In this document: in pieces, positions 25,243 to 32,049 of the stretch
Layout: each line of letters opens with the position of its first letter
How positions within the stretch are numbered: the first letter of the stretch is position 1
IMG/VR virus record: IMGVR_UViG_3300037247_002025
Span: 1-43,989 of that record
DNA: 43,989 nt
Direction: 5' to 3' (one strand)
Origin: a virus
Program-made: the position numbers and the translations under genes
Notes under the pieces: model-generated
Seen by the model: the letters and a program-made list of their open reading frames with translations, nothing else
Databases searched by the model: none
What the model was told of the DNA's origin: nothing

Positions 25243-25355
25243 GGGTCGCGTAACCCGCCCGCTCTCTACGACTTGCGAAAGGGGGTAGACCCGCGGATAT
25301 CGTTCCTACCTTATTATATATACGTTAAAAATCGCTTTCCGGCTCCATATTTTAC

Positions 25356-25384
25356 TGGACAGGCGGCCCCGGGTCGAGTATACT
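25356..25384 (+). promoter_or_regulatory. Early promoter, sigma70 type
   Basis: TGGACA (25356-25361), 17-base spacer, TATACT (25379-25384). One mismatch from TTGACA and one from TATAAT at ideal spacing. It lies just upstream of the first rightward gene, with transcription expected to begin near 25391. Probably the main early promoter read by host polymerase. Confidence 0.75.
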
Positions 25385-25399
25385 TCTTACGTGAGCGAA

Positions 25400-25687
25400 A
25401 AAAGAAACCCGGAGGGAACGATGAGATACCTAACCTGCCGTCATTGTGGTAACCGTACAAGCCGGATAACTATCAAGGGACCGGAGTGCGAATCGTGTCC
25501 GTCAGCTAAACTCCACCAGTGGGATCAGATCGGTAGCAACGCTCGCACCTGCCTCGATGCTTCGACCTCTACCTACTTCCGCTGCTCCCGTTGTGGTAAA
25601 AGGGCCAATAGGCGATATGCTAGTCACAGGTTAGGATGGGTCAAGAGCACTAATTTTCGGAGGCCCTGCAGAAAAGAAACCCGGAGG
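25400..25687 (+). repeat. 16-base direct repeats flanking the first early gene
   Basis: AAAAGAAACCCGGAGG at 25400-25415 and 25672-25687, both followed by (G)AAC(C)G and ATGA. They duplicate the ribosome-binding leader and bracket one small gene, which would allow loss or gain of that gene by homologous recombination. Confidence 0.85.
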
Positions 25688-25696
25688 AACCGATGA
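25421..25696 (+). CDS. Cys-rich zinc-ribbon-like protein, first early gene
   Basis: Encodes 91 residues. The ATG at 25421 is chosen because CCGGAGGGAACG precedes it; a GTG at 25391 would sit at the transcription start. It has paired cysteines CRHC (6-9), CESC (23-26) and CSRC (55-58) plus Cys44, suggesting two zinc sites, and a very basic C-terminus. Its leader, AAAAGAAACCCGGAGG, is repeated exactly at the end of the gene before the next start, so the gene is flanked by direct repeats. Perhaps a nucleic-acid-binding takeover protein; not recognised as a family. Confidence 0.65.
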   Translation: MRYLTCRHCGNRTSRITIKGPECESCPSAKLHQWDQIGSNARTCLDASTSTYFRCSRCGKRANRRYASHRLGWVKSTNFRRPCRKETRRNR

Positions 25697-25923
25697 AAAA
25701 AGAAAAGAAGAGCGCGGGCTCGCTGGGCTTCGTCGACACGGCCGGCGGCCGGCGCGAGCTGATCGTGACCCCGGCCGGGCCGATCGTCGCCGCCCCGGTC
25801 GATAACGTGATCGACCTCTCGACCGGCCGGCGGGCCGGGCGCTTCCTGGCGCGGCGGCTCGGAGACATCCCGGAGGAGCTCCTCCGCCAGCTCGTAGCGG
25901 CGCGCGACCGGAGGGACCGATGA
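25693..25923 (+). CDS. Small hypothetical early protein
   Basis: A 76-residue protein with a Lys-rich start (MKKEKKSAGSLGFVDTAGG), a short beta segment (RELIVTPAGPIVAAPVDNVI) and an Arg-rich helix at the end (RRAGRFLARRLGDIPEELLR). The ATG overlaps the previous TGA and the stop overlaps the next ATG, so it is translated as part of a coupled chain. No family recognised; the basic helix could bind nucleic acid. Confidence 0.6.
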   Translation: MKKEKKSAGSLGFVDTAGGRRELIVTPAGPIVAAPVDNVIDLSTGRRAGRFLARRLGDIPEELLRQLVAARDRRDR

Positions 25924-26300
25924 CGAAGAATCAAAAAGAACGGCTAACCTTCGCGCTCGCGGCCCGGCGCGAGCGCCCCGACGACCAGGTCGTCGGGTAC
26001 CGGCTCGAACGGCTCGCCCGCGAAGTTATGCGCGTCCCGAAGAACCACCGCCCCGAGGACGAGCCCCTCCCGATCGACGACGTTCGCGCTTCCGCGCTGA
26101 CCGAGATCTTCCGGCTCGACGAGGGCGCCTTCGGCCTCGATTGCCTCCGCGCCCTTACCTGCGAGCCCGAGCTCGAGATCGACGCGAGTACGGCCGCGAT
26201 CGAGGAGCTCGTCGAGGCGGTCCGGAGCGCGACCCTCGCGACCGACGAGCTCGACGCCTACTACGGCTTCATCGAGGAGCTCCGCGATGCTATACGTTGA
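25920..26300 (+). CDS. Hypothetical acidic helical early protein
   Basis: A 126-residue protein. After a basic start (MTKNQKERLTFALAARRERP) it becomes acidic and helical (IEELVEAVRSATLATDELDA). No membrane segment, no cysteine pair and no known motif. Coupled by ATGA to the gene before and overlapping the next by 14 bases. Function unknown. Confidence 0.6.
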   Translation: MTKNQKERLTFALAARRERPDDQVVGYRLERLAREVMRVPKNHRPEDEPLPIDDVRASALTEIFRLDEGAFGLDCLRALTCEPELEIDASTAAIEELVEAVRSATLATDELDAYYGFIEELRDAIR

Positions 26301-26589
26301 CCCCGTCTTCGATCCCCGCCCCCACGCCCGCCGCGCGCCCTTTGCCCGCGCCGCGCGGGCGGCCCACCTCTCGGCCGACTCGGTCGAGGAGCTCAAGGCC
26401 TACCTCGCCGCCCGGCGGTTTCCGCCGAGCTACCTCCACCGGCCGGGCGGCCCCGACTTTCACTACGACCTCTACGGTCCGTGGCTTAATATCGTTATCC
26501 GCGACCCGCGGATCAAGCGGGTCTCGCGGCGGGCGTACGTCGAGCTCCTGCGGGCCAAGCGGCTCTGCGCGCGAAGCGTCTGGGGCTGA
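26287..26589 (+). CDS. DUF4031-like protein
   Basis: A 100-residue protein. It opens MLYVDPVFDPRPHARR, has HLSADSVEELKAYLAARRF in the middle, then YLHRPGGPDFHYDLY, and ends in RRAYVELLRAKR. This layout (VYVD at the start, L.AD...EL..FA...G, HYD, then a basic helix) matches DUF4031, a small domain common in phages and actinobacteria and without a proven function. The His/Asp residues could form a small active site. Assigned by eye. Confidence 0.55.
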   Translation: MLYVDPVFDPRPHARRAPFARAARAAHLSADSVEELKAYLAARRFPPSYLHRPGGPDFHYDLYGPWLNIVIRDPRIKRVSRRAYVELLRAKRLCARSVWG

Positions 26590-26601
26590 GGGAGGAACCC
26601 A

Positions 26602-27663
26602 ATGTCAAAAATTTACCGCCGAGAAAAACAACTTTCTACCTTAGTGCGGGGCGACGCTCGACGCATTCCGCTGGTGGATGAATCTGTCCAGTGCGTTGTG
26701 ACCTCTCCGCCTTATTGGGGCTTGCGGAAATACGCCGGTAAGCAGAGGTCGGTGTGGGGCGGGCGGAAGGATTGTGAACATAAGTGGAGAGACCAGTCTC
26801 GTTTGATAGCCACGGGCGGGCAGACGGAAAAGCAGACAACTAATCTTGGGCAAACAGGTAAGGGCTATACAACAGGGGACTCTTCTTGTAATTGCGGTGC
26901 CTGGCGCGGAGCCTACGGCCTGGAACCTACCGTCGAGTTGTACGTCCGGCACACGGTAGAGATCCTGCGGGAGATTCGTCGGGTACTGCGAGATGACGGA
27001 GTGGTGTTTTGGAACATTGGGGATTCCTACTGTGGCGCGTGGGGTAACTACGGGCATCGTCCTGAATTAGATGGGACGCCCTCTCACCAGCGCCAGAAGA
27101 ACACGATCTACCTGAAGCGCGGGGGCTGGGATAACAGGCGCGACCGCCCGGCGTCGAGCTACAAGCAGGAAGGCCTCAAGCCTAAAGACCTTTGCCTGAT
27201 TCCCTTTCGTGTCGCCCTAGCCGCCCAGGCCGATGGCTGGTGGGCGCGCTCCGACATCATCTGGGCCAAGCCTAACCCGATGCCAGAGAGCATACGTGAC
27301 CGGCCCACGCGCTCGCATGAGTACATTCTGATGCTGACCAAGAGCGCGAGGTATTACTGGAACGCGGCGGCGGTGATGGAGAAAGCTATCGGAGCAACCT
27401 CGGGAGGCGCCGGGAAGCGCAACCTCCGCTCCGTCTGGACGTTTCCCGCTCGGCCCTACCGGGGGGCGCACTTTGCCGTGTTCCCGCTAGAACTACCAAA
27501 ACGTTGTATCGAAGCGGCCACGCGGAGGGGAAACCTGGTACTCGATCCTTTCGCCGGCACCGGAACGGTCGGCGTGGCGGCTACCAAACTGAATCGAAGG
27601 TCCGTGCTACTTGATCTTACCTATCAGCGCCTAGCTCGCCGGCGGCTGGTCGCGCAAGAGTAA
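26602..27663 (+). CDS. DNA methyltransferase, N4-cytosine or N6-adenine type
   Basis: A 353-residue enzyme of the beta order: catalytic TSPPYWGLR (34-42) near the N-terminus and the SAM-binding DPFAGTGTVG (315-324) near the C-terminus. IWAKPNPMPESIRDR and THSHEYILMLTKS-like text (RSHEYILMLTKSARYYW) lies between, as in phage and restriction-linked MTases. Cys residues around CEHKW and CNCGAW may form a small zinc site for DNA recognition. G+C is visibly lower than its neighbours (48% in one 60-base line counted), suggesting recent transfer. No restriction gene lies nearby, so it is most likely an orphan that protects phage DNA. Confidence 0.85.
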   Translation: MSKIYRREKQLSTLVRGDARRIPLVDESVQCVVTSPPYWGLRKYAGKQRSVWGGRKDCEHKWRDQSRLIATGGQTEKQTTNLGQTGKGYTTGDSSCNCGAWRGAYGLEPTVELYVRHTVEILREIRRVLRDDGVVFWNIGDSYCGAWGNYGHRPELDGTPSHQRQKNTIYLKRGGWDNRRDRPASSYKQEGLKPKDLCLIPFRVALAAQADGWWARSDIIWAKPNPMPESIRDRPTRSHEYILMLTKSARYYWNAAAVMEKAIGATSGGAGKRNLRSVWTFPARPYRGAHFAVFPLELPKRCIEAATRRGNLVLDPFAGTGTVGVAATKLNRRSVLLDLTYQRLARRRLVAQE

Positions 27664-27794
27664 TGCCAAAGATCAACGGCAAGAAACTTCCGGCGGAGGC
27701 GGTCCCGGCCGCCCGTCCCGCCTTATTAAACAAGGGAAAAAAAGAGCTGTACTTTCGGATCCGGGTTAGGGTAGACTTCCCGGTAACGAGATAG
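27663..27794 (+). CDS. Small ORF coupled to the methyltransferase
   Basis: The methyltransferase stop overlaps this start (TAATG), giving a 43-residue product MPKINGKKLPAEAVPAARPA... ending VRVDFPVTR, basic overall. It ends 9 bases before the next ATG. Coupled start, absence of a competing gene and a filled gap support it, but no family is recognised. Confidence 0.4.
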   Translation: MPKINGKKLPAEAVPAARPALLNKGKKELYFRIRVRVDFPVTR

Positions 27795-27803
27795 GGAGGA
27801 CGG

Positions 27804-28037
27804 ATGTCGAAGCGAGCGGTTAGGCGTATCGGACGGCCCCCGAAGTTTGATTCTCGCCTACGCGCGAAGCGCGCGCGGGTGGGTCGAACGCTCGAGGACG
27901 TCGCCGGGTCGACGGGACTCTCCGCCCCCACCGTCGCCCGGGCCGAGGCCGGTCTCAACATCTCCCTCCGAACGATCGACGCCCTGGTCGGCTACTACGG
28001 CCGGGGGGTCCTCAAGCTGCTGGTGCGGCCGCCCTAG
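27804..28037 (+). CDS. HTH (Cro/C1-like) regulator with AT-hook-like start
   Basis: A 77-residue protein. RIGRPPK at 8-14 resembles an AT-hook, and residues ~20-68 form an XRE-type helix-turn-helix: RAKRARVGRTLEDVAGSTGL, SAPTVARAEAG, then NISLRTIDALVGYYG. No dimerisation or cleavage domain, so it is a small Cro-like or accessory regulator. GGGAGG lies before the ATG. It may act on the repeats in the control region 2.4-3 kb upstream; this is a guess. Confidence 0.7.
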   Translation: MSKRAVRRIGRPPKFDSRLRAKRARVGRTLEDVAGSTGLSAPTVARAEAGLNISLRTIDALVGYYGRGVLKLLVRPP

Positions 28038-28094
28038 ATACCCTCCGGGGCGGCGCGCCGGCGGTAAGAATCCTACCGATCGAAGGAGGGTAAG

Positions 28095-28340
28095 ATGAGA
28101 AAGTCAAGAAGCCTCGGTAACTACGTGAGACTCTCGCTCGCGGAGCCGTACCCGTACCTCTTCACGCACCCGGTCGACCTGACGCCCGGGCCGATCGAGC
28201 GCCGCGGGCGCCTCCGCCGCTCGCGGTTTCCGGCCGGCCAGCCGACGGTCGCCTTCGACCCCGCGCACGGAAGTACCTTCCTGGAGCGGCGCACGGCCGC
28301 GCGGCCGGCGCTCGCCGACCACGACGCGAGGGACCGGTGA
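28095..28340 (+). CDS. Small hypothetical basic protein
   Basis: An 81-residue, Arg- and Pro-rich protein (MRKSRSLGNYVRLSLAEPYP; RRGRLRRSRFPAGQPTVAFD) with an excellent ribosome site (GGAGGGTAAG). No motif seen. Its TGA overlaps the GTG start of the next gene. The 57 bases before it, after the HTH gene, show nothing beyond this ribosome site. Confidence 0.5.
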   Translation: MRKSRSLGNYVRLSLAEPYPYLFTHPVDLTPGPIERRGRLRRSRFPAGQPTVAFDPAHGSTFLERRTAARPALADHDARDR

Positions 28341-28603
28341 GCTCGCACGTCGTCCTACCGGGGGGCCGGGCGTGGCTGGCGACCCTGCTCAAGATGGAGA
28401 TGAAACATAATCCTCGCGCCGGGCTGAGCTGCCCGACCCACGCCCCCGCGCCGTGGCTCTCCCGCCCGCCCGGCTGCGACGCCTGCTTCCGCGACCTGCA
28501 GGCCGCGCTCCGCGACACCCACCGGCTCTTCACGCAGTGGAAGGCCTGGCACGCGCGGCTGGCGGCGTGGCTGGCGAAGGCCCAGCCGTTTGGAAGGGCC
28601 TAA
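28337..28603 (+). CDS. Small hypothetical protein with CxxH/CxxC pattern
   Basis: Encodes 88 residues from a GTG that overlaps the previous TGA (GTGA). CPTH (about residues 32-35) and CDAC (about 50-53) could bind one zinc ion, as in short zinc-finger proteins; a Trp-rich helix follows (THRLFTQWKAWHARLAAWLA). Function unknown, possibly binding nucleic acid or protein. Confidence 0.5.
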   Translation: MSSHVVLPGGRAWLATLLKMEMKHNPRAGLSCPTHAPAPWLSRPPGCDACFRDLQAALRDTHRLFTQWKAWHARLAAWLAKAQPFGRA

Positions 28604-28604
28604 C

Positions 28605-28805
28605 GTGTACGATTGGCAAAGGTACAACCGAGTGGGCAACGCGCTCTTAAAACGCTTAGATGGGTTGGGACCATTTATCCATCCTCTCAAGCGCCAATTT
28701 TTATTGGCGAAGGTAGAGCGGGCCCTAAGGCGTGAGGAGCTCGCACAAGAAGCTACCCTGCGGGAGATAAGTCAAGCTATAAAAAGGAGGAACCCATGCA
28801 GCTAG
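28605..28805 (+). CDS. Small helical protein, GTG start
   Basis: Encodes 66 residues from the GTG at 28605, preceded by GGAAGGG; a TTG at 28590 is a possible alternative. The product (VYDWQRYNRVGNALLKRLDG...) is helical and basic, ending RREELAQEATLREISQAIKR. Lower G+C than its neighbours. No family recognised. Confidence 0.5.
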   Translation: MYDWQRYNRVGNALLKRLDGLGPFIHPLKRQFLLAKVERALRREELAQEATLREISQAIKRRNPCS

Positions 28806-29032
28806 ACATAGAGGTTCGATTCTACGACGACGTGTATAAGACGCTCGGCCGGGGGCACGCGAGCATCACCACCGAGAACGACGAGCTCCCGGTCGCGACC
28901 CTACACCAGCTCGGCCTGGCCGCCCCGGCGGTGATCGCGGGGATGATCAAGCACGCCCAGCTCGAGGCCGTCACCAGCCTCAAGCAGCAGGCGCGGGAGA
29001 AAGAGGAGAAGGAGAAGGAGGCCCAGTCATGA
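28796..29032 (+). CDS. Small hypothetical protein
   Basis: A 78-residue protein: a beta-type start (MQLDIEVRFYDDVYKTLGRG), a short LHQLGLAAPAVIAGM segment and a charged C-terminal helix (REKEEKEKEA). Very strong ribosome site AAAGGAGGAACCC. Coupled by ATGA to the membrane protein downstream. No family recognised. Confidence 0.55.
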   Translation: MQLDIEVRFYDDVYKTLGRGHASITTENDELPVATLHQLGLAAPAVIAGMIKHAQLEAVTSLKQQAREKEEKEKEAQS

Positions 29033-29310
29033 CGATGGAAACTATTTTATTGATTTGCCTATTTTTTGGCCCCCCGATCCTAGCCGCGAGGGGAATCGGA
29101 TACCGCGGCGCGTGGTTCGGCGTCGCCGCGTTATCTTTAATCGCCGCGCTGTTGAGCTGCGTCGGCTCCTTCGGCATGGCCATGAACGTAAAGGACCCCA
29201 CCGACCAGCTTGCGCTAAATAGCGCGGTAAGCGTGTCGCTGTGGCTCGGTATAACGTTCATCGGCTGCCTGCTCGCCGGCTGCTTTTATCGAGAAGTTCC
29301 CAAAGATTAG
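29029..29310 (+). CDS. Small membrane protein, three segments
   Basis: A 93-residue protein with three hydrophobic stretches at about 5-20 (ILLICLFFGPPILAA), 28-52 (WFGVAALSLIAALLSCVGSF) and 69-86 (SVSLWLGITFIGCLLAGCF). Short loops and a charged tail (REVPKD). Early phage membrane proteins of this kind often block superinfection or alter the host membrane; no motif proves it here. Confidence 0.6.
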   Translation: MTMETILLICLFFGPPILAARGIGYRGAWFGVAALSLIAALLSCVGSFGMAMNVKDPTDQLALNSAVSVSLWLGITFIGCLLAGCFYREVPKD

Positions 29311-29323
29311 TTGAGGTAAGCCG

Positions 29324-30040
29324 ATGACAACGACTCCCCGCGTTACCTACTGCCACCCCTCCCTCGTCGCCCCGCGTCGCTTCTACTATCGCCCTATCGG
29401 GGGTCACGACGAGTTTATCATCGGCGAGAACCTCCGGGGAACGAACCAGTATGATCGACTCGGACCGCTCTCCTCCGGAGACGTAGTGCTCGACGTAGGC
29501 GCTCACATCGGAGCGTTTACGGTCTTCGCCGCCGCCCGCGCCCGCTTCGTAGTCGCGGTCGAGCCGCTCCCCGCGAACCTTCGGCTCCTCCGGCGAAACC
29601 TCCGGGGTCTCTCGAACGTTCGCGTGGTTTCGGCGGCGGTCGACGGAACGATCGACGTACCGGGACCCCGTCCGTTCTTCGTCGCCCGAAACGAAAACCA
29701 CTACCTTGGTTCTCTCTATGTCGACGGAGGTCGCCGCCGCCGATCGGTTAAGGTGATCCCATTTCTCCCGCTTCTCTACGAGGTCCGACCTACCTACCTG
29801 AAGCTAGACTGCGAGGCCGCCGAGTATAATCTTCTCGACTGGCGACGGGTCCCCGGTTACGTCGAGGTGATCGTTTTCGAGGCGCACCTCTCGCGTCGCG
29901 CCTGGCGCGACGTCGCTTACCCGAAGCTCCTCCGCGATCTCCGGCGATCGGGCTTCGTCGTTCGTGCGCCGGAGATAAAGCGACGTTGGTCCCTCGTCGT
30001 CGCCGCCTCCCGGAGGGGCTGGAGACGGAAGAAGACCTAG
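29324..30040 (+). CDS. FkbM-family methyltransferase
   Basis: A 238-residue SAM-dependent enzyme. The motifs are VVLDVGAHIGAFTVF (motif I, 54-68), VAVEPLPANLRLLRRNL (motif II, 77-93) and LKLDCEAAEYNLL (159-171), the LK(I/L)D.EG.E.-type signature of FkbM. The C-terminal Arg-rich region is not part of the core. FkbM enzymes methylate hydroxyl groups of sugars or polyketides, so the target here is uncertain: a cell surface sugar, a virion glycan or a sugar on modified DNA. It sits among early genes, with GAGG before the ATG. Confidence 0.8.
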   Translation: MTTTPRVTYCHPSLVAPRRFYYRPIGGHDEFIIGENLRGTNQYDRLGPLSSGDVVLDVGAHIGAFTVFAAARARFVVAVEPLPANLRLLRRNLRGLSNVRVVSAAVDGTIDVPGPRPFFVARNENHYLGSLYVDGGRRRRSVKVIPFLPLLYEVRPTYLKLDCEAAEYNLLDWRRVPGYVEVIVFEAHLSRRAWRDVAYPKLLRDLRRSGFVVRAPEIKRRWSLVVAASRRGWRRKKT

Positions 30041-30060
30041 AGAAAAGAAAGGAGACCATC

Positions 30061-30495
30061 ATGAATCGCAGAGAGGTTCACTATCACCTCCGCCGGCTGC
30101 CGACCTGCGTGGTCGTGGTCGCGGCCGTGCCGGGCGAGCTCGAGGTCGAGCTCGTCCCCCACATCGTTCACCACTCGCCCACCGGGATGGAGTTCGGCTA
30201 CGCCGGCTCCGGCCCGGCCGACCTAGCGCTCTCGCTGTTGACCTTTCACCTCCAGGCCGACCCGGTCCGGGTCAAGCTAATCTTGACCCGCGGGGTTCGC
30301 CCGCCGCACCTCGACGAGCTTGACCCGGCGGTCCGGGCGGTCCGACTCTACCAGGCCTTCAAGGACCACGCGCTCGCTGGCCGATTCGCCACCGAGCACG
30401 GTATCGACCTGACCGGCTGGAGCATCAGTCAGTGGATCGAGGCGCGCGAGCGGAAGGAAGCCGAGGCCGCTAAGATCATCGAGAGGACGCCGTGA
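30061..30495 (+). CDS. DUF6166-like protein
   Basis: Encodes 144 residues from MNRREVHYHLRRLPTC, with AAAGGAGACC upstream of this ATG; earlier in-frame starts fall inside the FkbM gene. The middle motif HSPTGMEFGYAGSGPADLAL (41-60) is the hallmark of DUF6166, small proteins found in phages and plasmids without proven function. The C-terminal helix is charged (QWIEARERKEAEAAKI). It overlaps the next GTG start. Confidence 0.65.
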   Translation: MNRREVHYHLRRLPTCVVVVAAVPGELEVELVPHIVHHSPTGMEFGYAGSGPADLALSLLTFHLQADPVRVKLILTRGVRPPHLDELDPAVRAVRLYQAFKDHALAGRFATEHGIDLTGWSISQWIEARERKEAEAAKIIERTP

Positions 30496-30749
30496 GCGGC
30501 GAGATCGTTCACTACGTCAACTGGAACGGGGAGCGGGTCGGCCTGACCATGACTAAGCTCCGCCAGGTCGCTCCGCTCTTGGCCCGCGAGCTCCGGGGCC
30601 GGTACCAGGGTCACAAGCGGGCGACGGCCGCCGCCCGCCGCCGCTGGCGCGAGACCCGGGCGGACCGAAAGATCCAGCGCACCATCGAGCGCGAGGCGCG
30701 GCCGGCCTGGAAGCGGCTGCTGGCGCGCGTCCGGCGGGGGAAGGCATGA
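30492..30749 (+). CDS. Small basic hypothetical protein, GTG start
   Basis: Encodes 85 residues from a GTG overlapping the previous TGA. The first third is a small beta element (SGEIVHYVNWNGERVGLTMT), the rest an Arg-rich helix (ATAAARRRWRETRADRKIQR). High charge suggests nucleic-acid binding. No family recognised. Coupled to the next gene by ATGA. Confidence 0.5.
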   Translation: MSGEIVHYVNWNGERVGLTMTKLRQVAPLLARELRGRYQGHKRATAAARRRWRETRADRKIQRTIEREARPAWKRLLARVRRGKA

Positions 30750-31057
30750 GCTGCTGGTACGAAAAGAGGGTGGAGGAGCTGCGCGCCGAGGGCTTCGCGC
30801 CCATCCTACTGGTCTCGGCCCGGACCCGGCCCGACCTCGCCCCCAGCGCCGGCGAGTTTCGGTTTCACTTCCCGAGCGCGGAGGACGCGGAAACCCAGAC
30901 CGCCATTTATAGCCTGGTGAAGCGGGCGCTCTTCGAGGAGCACGTACGGGAGACGGTTCAAGCGGCCCTGCCGGGCAGCGAGGGGGAGAGCGCCGAGGAG
31001 CAGGCCAAGCGGGCGCGGGAGCTGGCGCGGCTTCGCCGCCGGCACGAGAACAACTAG
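30746..31057 (+). CDS. Small hypothetical protein
   Basis: A 103-residue protein: MSCWYEKRVEELRAEGFAPI, FRFHFPSAEDAETQTAIYSL, then a charged helical tail (EEQAKRARELARLRRR). Alpha/beta character, no cysteine pair or membrane segment. Function unknown; part of the coupled early chain. Confidence 0.5.
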   Translation: MSCWYEKRVEELRAEGFAPILLVSARTRPDLAPSAGEFRFHFPSAEDAETQTAIYSLVKRALFEEHVRETVQAALPGSEGESAEEQAKRARELARLRRRHENN

Positions 31058-31067
31058 GAGGAGACCA

Positions 31068-31316
31068 ATGACCGTTAAGGTCCACGTCACCCAAGCTTGC
31101 CGGACCCACCCAAATTGCGTGATCCACTACCGACGCGACCCGGCGCGCAACCGGCTCCGGGGCCGGGCCACCCATGTTCGCGCCTGGACGCTCTTCAACG
31201 GGGCGGCCAACGACGAGATTATGGTGAAGCTCCCCAACGTTACAGTGCCCGGCGGTCCGATCTTCTGGGGCAAAGAAGAGTTGAGGAGGGGCCTTGTCAG
31301 ATTTAAAAATCTATAG
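31068..31316 (+). CDS. Small hypothetical protein
   Basis: An 82-residue beta-rich protein (MTVKVHVTQACRTHPNCVIH; DEIMVKLPNVTVPGGPIFWG) with a strong ribosome site (AGGAGGAGACCA). Cys11, His14 and Cys17 could form part of a metal site. Overlaps the next gene by 23 bases. No family recognised. Confidence 0.5.
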   Translation: MTVKVHVTQACRTHPNCVIHYRRDPARNRLRGRATHVRAWTLFNGAANDEIMVKLPNVTVPGGPIFWGKEELRRGLVRFKNL

Positions 31317-31506
31317 CTGCCGCCACGGCACCGGTCACTCCGCCGCCGACCTCGAGGGCCTGCTCGCTATGAAGCGCCTCCGGTGGGTGCCGGCGCGCGC
31401 CCTCGCCGAGGAGGGGCACTTCATCGACGTCGCGGCCGGGCGCCCGATCGAGGGCTGCCTGCTGGCCTACTACCTAAAGCTGAGAAGAAAGGGAGGAAGA
31501 CCATGA
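31294..31506 (+). CDS. Small hypothetical protein, TTG start
   Basis: Encodes 70 residues from TTG at 31294, with GAGGAGGGGCC directly upstream. The protein (SDLKIYSCRHGTGHSAADLE; VPARALAEEGHFIDVA) has a Cys/His cluster and a C-terminal basic end. Function unknown. Confidence 0.5.
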   Translation: MSDLKIYSCRHGTGHSAADLEGLLAMKRLRWVPARALAEEGHFIDVAAGRPIEGCLLAYYLKLRRKGGRP

Positions 31507-31847
31507 GCCTAAAGACCGCCCGCGCGCGCCGCTTTCGCCTCTTCATGTACCGGACCCGCGACCGGGTCCTCGCCGACCTGCACGTCGCGCTCCGGGGCGA
31601 GGTCCGGGCGATCGAGCGCCTGCTCGCCGAGATCCTCGACGACCGGGTCCGGCGGGTCGTCCGGCTGGGCTGGGGCTGGAAGCTGATGATCGTCCGCGAC
31701 CCGGACGACCAGCTCCGGTCGCGAAAGATCGTGGACCTCGGGGAAATGGAGCTCCGGCAGACCGCCGAGCTCTTCGTCGTCAACGACGTTCCGCTCGGCC
31801 GGCTCGAACCGACCGACCTCGCCGGCGACGAGGGCGGCGCGCGATGA
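31503..31847 (+). CDS. Hypothetical basic protein
   Basis: Encodes 114 residues from MSLKTARARRFRLFMY, chosen because GGGAGGAAGACC precedes this ATG and it overlaps the previous TGA. Helical Arg-rich N-terminal half, then beta segments (LGWGWKLMIVRDPDDQL; LRQTAELFVVNDVPLG). No family recognised. Coupled to the zinc-ribbon gene by ATGA. Confidence 0.5.
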   Translation: MSLKTARARRFRLFMYRTRDRVLADLHVALRGEVRAIERLLAEILDDRVRRVVRLGWGWKLMIVRDPDDQLRSRKIVDLGEMELRQTAELFVVNDVPLGRLEPTDLAGDEGGAR

Positions 31848-32044
31848 TTACCTGCCCGACCTGCCGCTACCCGGTCATGCAGCCAGGGGCGATCGAGGTC
31901 ACCGTCGACTGCGTCGGGATCGAGGCGCAGCGCGTGATCTGCCAGACCTGCTTCACGGTCTTTACCGTGACGGTTTGCGTCGTCTGGGACTCGCCGCTCT
32001 CGGTCGAGCAGCTCAAGCGGGCGGTAAATCAGTATCGTGGATAG
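31844..32044 (+). CDS. Small zinc-ribbon protein
   Basis: A 66-residue protein. CPTC at 4-7 and CQTC at 33-36 enclose a beta hairpin, the simple zinc-ribbon layout, followed by a short helix (SVEQLKRAVNQY). Such single-ribbon proteins bind nucleic acid or polymerase subunits in phages, but no partner is visible. Confidence 0.6.
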   Translation: MITCPTCRYPVMQPGAIEVTVDCVGIEAQRVICQTCFTVFTVTVCVVWDSPLSVEQLKRAVNQYRG

Positions 32045-32049
32045 ATGCG

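Larger units (their letters stand above)
24679..25420. promoter_or_regulatory. Divergent control region, 740 bases without genes
   Basis: It separates the leftward late genes from the rightward early genes and is lower in G+C. It holds seven GGGTCCA/TGGACCC copies, GACTTACG and CTTTCAA repeats, a GGACCCG-GG-CGGGTCC palindrome (24833-24848), a rightward promoter (25356-25384) and AT-rich tracts (24774-24786, 25061-25072, 25310-25330). A leftward promoter must exist; TACTAT at 24787-24782 and TATAAT at 25318-25313 (minus strand) are possible -10 boxes, but neither has a convincing -35. The repeats suggest regulator binding or a replication origin. No credible coding frame was found. Confidence 0.7.

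Noticed and set aside
24679-25420. Attachment site or integrase context
   Set aside because: No integrase, excisionase or tRNA seen in the window; repeats are short and interleaved, unlike an att core.
28810-28835. tRNA T-arm-like GAGGTTCGATTC
   Set aside because: No matching acceptor or anticodon arms nearby; it lies in the coding start of the gene at 28796.
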